Source: CAZZIQ01 sp964654355 (GTDB taxonomy: Bacteria; Pseudomonadota; Gammaproteobacteria; GCF-002020875). Taken from it: DNA of 12,391 nt. The notes under the pieces were generated by a model. It was not told where the DNA came from and made no database searches. It saw only the letters and a program-made list of their open reading frames with translations. Positions 1 to 4,655 of the stretch are shown piece after piece; within the stretch, counting starts at the first letter, position 1, and each line of letters starts with the position of its first letter. Position numbers and translations under genes: made by a program. Location of the stretch: NCBI GenBank assembly GCA_964654355.1, contig CAZZIQ010000029.1, positions 1-12,391 of the forward strand, written 5' to 3'.

Positions 1-700
1 CTAGATCGTCCCCAAAGCCTTCGAGGCGTTGCCGAATCCAGCGCGGGATTTCTGCACCGCAGGCGTCGGAGAAGCGCGCGAGGTTTTTGTAATTCGTGAT
101 CGGCATGATGCCGGGAATGATCGGCACGTTGATGTCGAGTGCTTGTGCGTCTTCCAAGAAACGAAAGTAGGCATCGGCGTTGTAGAAGTACTGTGTGAGG
201 GCGCCATTGGCGCCGGCCTTCACTTTGTCGTTAAAGTGATTCAAATCGGCTTGCGCACTGGTCGCTTGCGGATGGAATTCCGGATAGGCCGCCACTTCGA
301 TGTGAAAGTGATCGCCGGTTTCTTGCCGAATAAAGGTGACCAGTTCATTGGCGTAGTGCAGTTCACCCGCGTCACGCATTCCCGACGGCATGTCGCCACG
401 TAGCGCAACGATGCGGGAAATATCCGCGTCTTGGTAACGCTTCAGTAGTCCACGAATGCTGTCCTTGGTGGAGCCAACGCACGAGAGGTGTGGGGCCGCG
501 GCGGTGCCGCTGCCCTGAATCTCTGCGACAGTGTCGAAGGTGCCTTCTTGGGTCGAGCCGCCTGCGCCGAACGTGACCGAGATATAGGCGGGCGCAATTG
601 CACTCACCAATTCGGTGCGTACGGCACGCAGTTTTTCCCGCCCTTCATCGGTTTTGGGCGGGAAAAACTCGAGGCTGAAGTCGCGAGAGACGACCGACAT
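1..700 (-). CDS. metF: 5,10-methylenetetrahydrofolate reductase MetF, partial (C-terminus off the left edge)
   Basis: Cytoplasmic flavoprotein that reduces 5,10-methylene-THF to 5-methyl-THF, the methyl donor for making methionine from homocysteine. I translated the minus strand from the ATG at 700-698. The frame stays open for 233 codons to the window edge. The protein begins MSVVSRDFSLEFFPPKTDEG, where the EFFPPKT segment and its Glu (residue 11) are the family's N-terminal active-site strand. It continues with VTFGAGGST (about 42-50), a RIVALRGD segment and later QYFYNADAY, all typical of the MetF TIM barrel. The usual length is about 275-300 residues, so some 40-65 are missing. The start lies 8 bp beyond the ahcY stop with no recognisable Shine-Dalgarno sequence, which suggests translational coupling to ahcY. 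The family assignment is firm; the exact start is likely but not certain. Confidence 0.95.
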   Translation of the reverse strand, partial: MSVVSRDFSLEFFPPKTDEGREKLRAVRTELVSAIAPAYISVTFGAGGSTQEGTFDTVAEIQGSGTAAAPHLSCVGSTKDSIRGLLKRYQDADISRIVALRGDMPSGMRDAGELHYANELVTFIRQETGDHFHIEVAAYPEFHPQATSAQADLNHFNDKVKAGANGALTQYFYNADAYFRFLEDAQALDINVPIIPGIMPITNYKNLARFSDACGAEIPRWIRQRLEGFGDDL

Positions 701-708
701 TGCCGTGA

Positions 709-2142
709 TCAGTAGCGATAGTGGTTTGGCTTGTACGGACCTTGTGCCGCTACGCCGATGTACTTCGCTTGCTGGTCGGTGAGCTTGGTGAGCTTGGCGC
801 CAATCTTGTCGAGGTGCAGGCGTGCGACTTCTTCATCCAAGTGCTTCGGCAAGGTGTACACCGCGGTCGGATACTCATCCGTCTTGGTGAACAGTTCGAT
901 CTGCGCCAGGGTTTGGTTGGTGAAGGAGTTCGACATCACGAAGCTCGGATGGCCGGTGCCACAGCCGAGATTCACCAGACGGCCTTGGGCCAGCAAGATG
1001 ATCTTGTTGCCGCTCGGCAGCGTGATGTGATCAACCTGCGGTTTGATTTCATCCCACTCATACTGCTCAAGGCTGGCCACATCGATTTCGTTATCGAAGT
1101 GACCGATGTTGCAGACGATCGCTTCGTGCTTCATCTGTAGCAGGTGTTCGGCGTTGATCACGTGGAAGTTGCCGGTTGCAGTGACGAAGATGTCCGCCTG
1201 CGAAGCGGCTTCATCCATACTCACCACGCGGTAGCCTTCCATTGCGGCCTGCAATGCGCAGATTGGATCGATTTCGGTAATCCACACGGTAGCTCCAAGG
1301 CCGCGCAGTGATTGTGCAGAGCCCTTGCCCACGTCGCCATAACCGAGCACGACTGCGATCTTGCCTGCGATCATCACATCGGTGGCACGCTTGATGCCGT
1401 CGACCAGTGACTCGCGGCAGCCATACAGGTTGTCGAACTTGGACTTGGTGACGGAGTCGTTCACGTTAAAGGCCGGGAACGGCAGTTCGCCGCGCTCCTG
1501 CATTTGATACAAGCGGTGGACGCCTGTGGTGGTTTCTTCGGTGACGCCCTTGATCTGCGCGAGACGGGTGGAATACCAAGTCGGATCTTCGGCAACCTTG
1601 TTCTTGATCGCGGCAAACAGCACGCGCTCTTCTTCACTGCCCGGATTGTTCAGGACCGAAAGATCTTTTTCGGCCTTACTCCCCAGTACCAGCAGCATGG
1701 TGGCGTCGCCACCGTCATCGAGGATCATATTGGCGCCATCTTTGGCCGGATTGCCGTCCCACTCGAACAAGCGGTGGGTGAACTGCCAATACTCTTCTAA
1801 GGTTTCGCCTTTGTAGGCGAACACCGGCACGCCGGTTGCAGCGATGGCGGCGGCAGCATGATCTTGGGTGGAGTAGATGTTGCACGAAACCCAGCGCACT
1901 TCAGCGCCGAGAGCGGTCAGCGTTTCAATCAGAACCGCGGTCTGGATGGTCATGTGCAAGGAGCCCGCAATGCGCGCACCCTTCAGCGGCTGCGACGGCG
2001 CGTACTTCGCGCGCGTAGCCATCAGGCCCGGCATTTCGGTTTCAGCAATCTGGATTTCCTTGCGGCCCCAGGCGGCAAGGTTCATGTCGGCGACGTAGTA
2101 GTCGGTGTGCGCTGCAGTGCGAATGGATTCGACGGCGTTCAT
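709..2142 (-). CDS. ahcY: S-adenosylhomocysteine hydrolase (adenosylhomocysteinase)
   Basis: NAD-dependent cytosolic enzyme that reversibly splits SAH into adenosine and homocysteine, removing the product inhibitor of methyltransferases. The 477 residues match the long bacterial form, which carries an insertion of about 40 residues (here roughly 151-195). The catalytic segment NVNDSVTKSKFDNLYG is at 226-241, with Lys233, Asp237 and Asn238 corresponding to Lys186, Asp190 and Asn191 of the human enzyme. The NAD-binding loop GYGDVGKG is at 267-274. The C-terminus KPNHYRY is the conserved tail that completes the neighbouring subunit's cofactor site. The ATG at 2142 is preceded by AGGAG (2155-2151) with 8 nt spacing. 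An SAH riboswitch sits directly upstream, so the enzyme's substrate probably controls its translation. It lies downstream of metK with no terminator between, and 8 bp before metF. Confidence 0.98.
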   Translation of the reverse strand: MNAVESIRTAAHTDYYVADMNLAAWGRKEIQIAETEMPGLMATRAKYAPSQPLKGARIAGSLHMTIQTAVLIETLTALGAEVRWVSCNIYSTQDHAAAAIAATGVPVFAYKGETLEEYWQFTHRLFEWDGNPAKDGANMILDDGGDATMLLVLGSKAEKDLSVLNNPGSEEERVLFAAIKNKVAEDPTWYSTRLAQIKGVTEETTTGVHRLYQMQERGELPFPAFNVNDSVTKSKFDNLYGCRESLVDGIKRATDVMIAGKIAVVLGYGDVGKGSAQSLRGLGATVWITEIDPICALQAAMEGYRVVSMDEAASQADIFVTATGNFHVINAEHLLQMKHEAIVCNIGHFDNEIDVASLEQYEWDEIKPQVDHITLPSGNKIILLAQGRLVNLGCGTGHPSFVMSNSFTNQTLAQIELFTKTDEYPTAVYTLPKHLDEEVARLHLDKIGAKLTKLTDQQAKYIGVAAQGPYKPNHYRY

Positions 2143-2178
2143 GCTCGTGTCTCCTATATGAGGTTGAAGATCACGAGC
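2143..2178 (-). promoter_or_regulatory. ahcY ribosome-binding site with a putative sequestering helix (riboswitch expression platform)
   Basis: On the minus strand GCUCGUG (2178-2172) is perfectly complementary to CACGAGC (2149-2143), which lies between the AGGAG ribosome-binding site (2155-2151) and the ATG. This 7-bp helix would enclose the Shine-Dalgarno sequence in a 22-nt loop and abut the start codon. Its 5' arm shares GCUC (2178-2175) with the 3' arm of the SAH aptamer pseudoknot, so the two pairings exclude each other. The pairing is seen directly. The prediction that SAH binding frees the ribosome-binding site is inferred, but it agrees with the known ON behaviour of SAH riboswitches. 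Confidence 0.75.
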
Positions 2179-2256
2179 GCCGTTGCTTAGTTAAAAGCAT
2201 CCGGAGGCCTGGCGGGAAACTCGCTCTTGAGTTCCCGTCGCAACGCTCCCTCCGGA
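2175..2256 (-). promoter_or_regulatory. SAH riboswitch aptamer upstream of ahcY
   Basis: Read on the minus strand, all parts of the SAH riboswitch are present. P1 is UCCGGAGG (2256-2249) with CCUCCGGA (2207-2200), 8 bp. GAGCGUUGCGAC follows P1. A hairpin CGGGAACUC (2237-2229) with GAGUUUCCCG (2222-2213) has one bulged U. The conserved CCAGGC lies just before the P1 3' strand. GCAACGGCGCUC (2186-2175) pairs back to GAGCGUUGC (2248-2240) as the pseudoknot. These match the conserved GCGYUGC, CCAGGC and GCAACGGCGCUC elements of the class as I know it. The class senses SAH, discriminates against SAM, and raises ahcY expression. No strong promoter is visible in the 25 nt between the metK stop and the aptamer. 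Confidence 0.95.
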
Positions 2257-2281
2257 AAGAATCGATAGTCTAGACCAGAAT

Positions 2282-3445
2282 TCAGACGCCTGCAGCGGAT
2301 TTCAGTTCATCGGCCTTGTCTGTGCGTTCCCATGGCAAGTCGATGTCGTTACGACCGAAATGGCCATAGGCCGCGGTCTGGCGATAGATCGGACGCAGCA
2401 GGTCGAGCATGGTGATGATGCCCCATGGCCGCAGATCAAAGTGCTGGCGCACGAGCTTCACAATCGCGTCGTCGTTGATCTTTCCGGTGCCGAAGGTGTT
2501 GATGCTGATCGAGGTCGGTTCGGCAACACCAATCGCGTATGACACTTGGATTTCACAACGATCCGCCAAGCCTGCGGCAACGATGTTCTTGGCCACATAA
2601 CGACCCGCATAGGCTGCCGAGCGATCCACTTTGGATGGATCCTTGCCGGAGAATGCGCCGCCACCGTGACGGGCCATGCCGCCGTAGGTGTCGACGATGA
2701 TCTTGCGCCCGGTGAGGCCGCAGTCACCCATCGGCCCACCAATCACAAACTTACCGGTCGGGTTGATGTGGTACTTGGTTTCGGCATGCAACCATTCGTG
2801 CGGCAGGGTTGGTTTGATGATCATGTCCATGACTGCGTCATGCAGATCCTTTTGCTCAATCTCCGGCGCGTGCTGAGTCGACAGCACCACCGCATCAATC
2901 GCGACCGGCTTACCGCCTTCGTAGCGGAAGGTGATCTGTGATTTTGCATCTGGGCGCAGCCAGCCGAGTTCACCGTTTTTACGCACTTCGGCCTGACGAC
3001 GGACCAAGCGATGTGAATAATCGATCGGGGCTGGCATCAGGGTTTCGGTTTCGTTGGTGGCGTAGCCGAACATCAGGCCTTGGTCACCGGCACCCTGCTT
3101 TTCACGGTCGCCACGGTCCACGCCCTGATTAATGTCGGCGGATTGTTGACCGAGCGCGTTCATGACCGCGCAGGTATCACCGTCAAAGCCCTTGTCGGAA
3201 TGGTCATAGCCGATGTCATTGACTACATCACGCACCAGCTGCTCGTAAGGAATGTCCTTCGCTGAGGTGGTGATCTCCCCCGCAAGCACCACCATGCCGG
3301 TCTTCGTCAGGGTTTCACAAGCGACGCGTGCGTGCGGATCTTGCGCAATGATGGCATCGAGCACGGCGTCTGAAATCTGATCTGCCATCTTGTCCGGATG
3401 GCCTTCGGATACGGATTCGGAAGTGAACAGTGTGGTCTGGGACAT
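2282..3445 (-). CDS. metK: S-adenosylmethionine synthase (methionine adenosyltransferase)
   Basis: Makes SAM from methionine and ATP, releasing phosphate and pyrophosphate; cytosolic tetramer requiring Mg2+ and K+. From the ATG at 3445 the protein has 387 residues (E. coli MetK 384) and starts MSQTTLFTSESVSEGHPDK, with catalytic His16 and metal-binding Asp18. GAGDQG is at 118-123 and the glycine-rich GGGAFSGKD phosphate loop at 261-269, followed by KVDRSAAY. An ATG 17 codons upstream (3496) gives a basic extension unlike the family and sits right against a terminator U-tract, so I did not use it. The chosen start has only a poor ribosome-binding site (GCGAGA, about 8 nt upstream). Transcription appears to be controlled by a SAM-II riboswitch attenuator in the leader. 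It is the first gene of the metK-ahcY-metF run. Confidence 0.98.
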   Translation of the reverse strand: MSQTTLFTSESVSEGHPDKMADQISDAVLDAIIAQDPHARVACETLTKTGMVVLAGEITTSAKDIPYEQLVRDVVNDIGYDHSDKGFDGDTCAVMNALGQQSADINQGVDRGDREKQGAGDQGLMFGYATNETETLMPAPIDYSHRLVRRQAEVRKNGELGWLRPDAKSQITFRYEGGKPVAIDAVVLSTQHAPEIEQKDLHDAVMDMIIKPTLPHEWLHAETKYHINPTGKFVIGGPMGDCGLTGRKIIVDTYGGMARHGGGAFSGKDPSKVDRSAAYAGRYVAKNIVAAGLADRCEIQVSYAIGVAEPTSISINTFGTGKINDDAIVKLVRQHFDLRPWGIITMLDLLRPIYRQTAAYGHFGRNDIDLPWERTDKADELKSAAGV

Positions 3446-3505
3446 GGCAGTTCTCGCTTGTCTTCGTGGTGTGTTCGTGGGAGCGACGAGCTTCATGCGT
3501 GCATG

Positions 3506-3539
3506 AAAAAACCCGCCGGCCTCACGGCCAAGCGGGTTT
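3506..3539 (-). terminator. Intrinsic terminator in the metK leader (attenuator)
   Basis: On the minus strand AACCCGC (3538-3532) pairs with GCGGGUU (3516-3510), and inner GGCC (3529-3526) pairs with GGCC (3521-3518 region) around a GUGA loop, with a small internal mismatch. A run of six U (3511-3506) follows. It lies between the metK promoter and the metK start, about 100 nt after the predicted transcription start, so it should act as an attenuator rather than as the end of a gene. Confidence 0.9.
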
Positions 3540-3568
3540 CGATATTCGGAACCTAATCGCTTTAGCCG
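3525..3568 (-). promoter_or_regulatory. Putative antiterminator helix of the metK SAM-II riboswitch
   Basis: On the minus strand CGGCUAAAGCG (3568-3558) can pair with CGCUUGGCCG (3534-3525): ten base pairs, one of them G-U, with a single bulged A (3561). The 5' arm is the conserved 3' strand of the SAM-II aptamer, and the 3' arm is the ascending arm of the terminator. A second short helix, GGUU (3553-3550) with AACC (3538-3535), can stack inside and takes another part of the terminator arm. The pairing is seen in the sequence. The functional reading (no SAM: antiterminator and read-through; SAM: aptamer folded, terminator forms) is inferred. Confidence 0.75.
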
Positions 3569-3608
3569 GATTTATTAAGCGCCCGCAATCTGATTCAAAT
3601 CGGCGCTG
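3555..3608 (-). promoter_or_regulatory. SAM-II riboswitch aptamer in the metK leader
   Basis: Minus-strand elements in order: AGCGCC (3607-3602), the loop with GAUUUGAAUC and then AUUGC, GGCGCU closing the 6-bp P1 stem, AAUAAA, and finally GCUAAAGCGAUU (to 3555). GAUUU, UUGC, AUAAA and GCUAAA sit in the same order and nearly the same spacing as in the Sargasso Sea metX SAM-II RNA whose structure is known. The loop AAUC can pair with the 3' GAUU (3558-3555) as the H-type pseudoknot, where that RNA has ACC with GGG, so the pairing covaries. SAM-II is best known from alphaproteobacteria. The aptamer starts within a few bases of the predicted transcription start. Confidence 0.9.
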
Positions 3609-3610
3609 TG

Positions 3611-3632
3611 CGAGCAATGTAGAGATTGCTCG
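3611..3632. repeat. 22-bp perfect dyad over the metK -10 box, putative operator
   Basis: CGAGCAAT (3611-3618) and ATTGCTCG (3625-3632) form a perfect 8-bp inverted repeat separated by 6 bp. It covers the -10 hexamer and the downstream half of the promoter spacer, a classic position for a repressor operator. It does not fit the MetJ box (AGACGTCT) or the MetR pattern (TGAA-N5-TTCA). The symmetry is certain; regulator binding is inference. Confidence 0.5.
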
Positions 3633-3644
3633 AATCGGTGTCAA
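3616..3644 (-). promoter_or_regulatory. Sigma-70 promoter of metK
   Basis: On the minus strand a consensus -35 box TTGACA (3644-3639) is followed by a 17-bp spacer and the -10 box TACATT (3621-3616). Transcription would start near 3609, right at the 5' edge of the SAM-II aptamer, which is where a riboswitch leader should begin. Position and spacing make this a strong call. Confidence 0.88.
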
Positions 3645-3673
3645 CCTGTGCTGGGGTTTTGCTGCGCCGCTGT

Positions 3674-3683
3674 GTGATATCAC
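3674..3683. repeat. 10-bp palindrome GTGATATCAC upstream of the metK promoter
   Basis: A perfect 10-bp palindrome about 30 bp upstream of the metK -35 box and 105 bp upstream of the divergent redoxin-like gene. It could be half or all of a regulator site for either gene, or chance. No further evidence is visible in the window. Confidence 0.25.
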
Positions 3684-3787
3684 CAAAAATTGTGGGGATG
3701 AAGTGTCGAACTGCATCCGTAGAATGCGGCCCCATTCGAAGTGCCATCGTGCGCACCCCCCTCAAATTAAATTCTGGAGCAAGCAAT

Positions 3788-4348
3788 ATGGTGAGCGTAG
3801 AAACCCCGGTCTGTGATTTTGGTGCCGCGATTCCTGGATTTGAGTTGCCGGATACGGCAGGTCGGCTGTGGACGCCGGACAGCGCGCGCGGGGAAAAGGG
3901 CTTGTTGGTGATGTTTATTTGCAACCACTGCCCTTATGTCAAAGCGATTCGTCCGCGCCTTGTACGCGATGTGCGTGAGCTGATGAGCATGGGGCTGGGC
4001 GCGGTGGCGATCATGTCGAACGATCCGACTCAGTATGAAGAGGATTCGCCCGCAAACATGGCTCAGGTTGCAGCAGAGTTCGATTTCCCTTTTCCCTATT
4101 TGCTGGACGCGGATCAGTCGGTGGCCAAGGCCTTTGGCGCGGTCTGTACCCCCGACTTCTTCGGCTACAACGCCGATTTGGGGCTGCAGTACCGTGGGCG
4201 CTTTGATGCCAGCCGCAAAGAAACGGCGCCGGAAGGTGCGCGTCGTGACTTGTTTGAAGGCATGCTAGAGGTGATCGAAACCGGCAAGGGCCCTGTGCAG
4301 CAGATTCCGAGTATGGGCTGTTCGATCAAGTGGGTGAGCGAAGATTGA
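3788..4348 (+). CDS. Thioredoxin-fold redoxin (AhpC/TSA-like) with a CNHC active site
   Basis: A 186-residue soluble protein with no signal peptide. It fits the thioredoxin-like AhpC/TSA redoxin superfamily: the N-terminal strand region ends in GFELPDTAGR, and LLVMFICNHCPYVKAIRP carries a CxxC-type pair Cys45/Cys48 after the second beta strand. NDP and the DADQSVAKAFGAVCTPDFFG stretch (107-126) place a conserved proline (122) after Cys120, where thioredoxins have their cis-proline. The tail ends PSMGCSIKW. It is probably a thiol-disulfide or peroxide-linked redox protein of unknown partner. The start is the ATG at 3788, with GGAG at 3776-3779 and 8 nt spacing; the frame extends upstream to 3626 but that part is not redoxin-like. 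It is divergent from metK and no confident promoter is visible. Confidence 0.85.
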   Translation: MVSVETPVCDFGAAIPGFELPDTAGRLWTPDSARGEKGLLVMFICNHCPYVKAIRPRLVRDVRELMSMGLGAVAIMSNDPTQYEEDSPANMAQVAAEFDFPFPYLLDADQSVAKAFGAVCTPDFFGYNADLGLQYRGRFDASRKETAPEGARRDLFEGMLEVIETGKGPVQQIPSMGCSIKWVSED

Positions 4349-4359
4349 TCATATTTGTT

Positions 4360-4392
4360 GATTAATAAGTATTTATTGATCGAAATTTTCGA
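4360..4392. repeat. Two adjoining AT-rich dyads upstream of tkt
   Basis: GATTAATAA (4360-4368) can pair with TTATTGATC (4373-4381), nine pairs including one G-T, around 4 nt. It overlaps by two bases TCGAAA-T-TTTCGA (4380-4392), a perfect 6-bp inverted repeat about one central base. Such symmetry in AT-rich DNA ahead of an operon is typical of operators, but no family consensus is recognised. Confidence 0.35.
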
Positions 4393-4445
4393 AATCGTGT
4401 CCGTATCTACTGCGTTTTTGCTGCAGTTTATGGGCTCATTGGCGA

Positions 4446-4629
4446 TTGCAGGGCGGCGACCGTTGCCCTGCAGGCGCCGACTGGTGGAAAATCCGGCGTC
4501 CTTTTGGCCGGTATCACGACCGGCGACCTGATTAACCCGCAGGTTCTTCCTTCCCGCGGACACCACAGGGTGTCACCCGGGCGGGTTGTCCTGCATCTGA
4601 TTTTGCGGTCGGCACAGCGCCGCTCCGCA
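4446..4629 (+). ncRNA. Multi-hairpin structured leader of tkt, unassigned
   Basis: Five successive inverted repeats are visible. (1) TGCAGGGC (4447-4454) with GCCCTGCA (4465-4472), extended by G-T pairs to a GACC loop. (2) GGCGCCG with CGGCGTCC (4473-4500), one bulged T. (3) GCCGGT (4507-4512) with ACCGGC (4519-4524), loop ATCACG. (4) AACCCGC (4534-4540) with GCGGGTT (4581-4587), enclosing GACACC (4559-4564) with GGTGTC (4569-4574), loop ACAG. (5) TGCGG (4604-4608) with CCGCA (4625-4629), enclosing CGGC/GCCG. CCCGC (4553-4557) can compete with the AACCCGC arm for GCGGG, so two folds are possible. I do not recognise a known riboswitch; TPP aptamer signatures are absent. It is called a candidate cis-regulatory RNA from structure and position only. 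Confidence 0.45.
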
Positions 4630-4655
4630 CCAAACGCGAGAAGGGAGGCTTCAGC

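Larger units (their letters stand above)
4349..4655 (+). other. 307-bp gene-free region: AT-rich block, then a hairpin-rich tkt leader
   Basis: No credible gene is present. The first ~90 bp are AT-rich with two dyads (4360-4392) and may hold the tkt promoter, but I cannot place a convincing -35/-10 pair. From 4446 the sequence becomes a run of inverted repeats, annotated separately, reaching to within about a dozen bases of the tkt ribosome-binding site AAGGGAGG (4641-4648). No intrinsic terminator with a clear U-tract closes the redoxin gene; the nearest is a hairpin at 4473-4500 followed by CTTTT. Confidence 0.7.

Noticed and set aside
3446..3496. Upstream ATG extending MetK by 17 residues
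   Set aside because: The extension is basic and unlike MetK N-termini, and the ATG is only a few bases beyond the terminator U-tract with no ribosome-binding site.
3493..3504. Mini-ORF Met-His-Ala-stop in the metK leader
   Set aside because: It follows a U-tract with no ribosome-binding site; three codons by chance within a small palindrome.
3626..3787. Upstream in-frame extension of the redoxin-like gene
   Set aside because: The extra 54 codons do not look like redoxin and overlap the metK promoter region. The ATG at 3788 has GGAG at the right distance.
4473..4507. Intrinsic terminator for the redoxin gene
   Set aside because: The stem is reasonable but only CTTTT follows and the stem is bulged, so I kept it as part of the structured leader.
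4446..4655. TPP riboswitch ahead of the ThDP-dependent transketolase
   Set aside because: The CTGAGA and ACCTGATCTGGATAATGC-like core elements of the THI box are not present in the leader.
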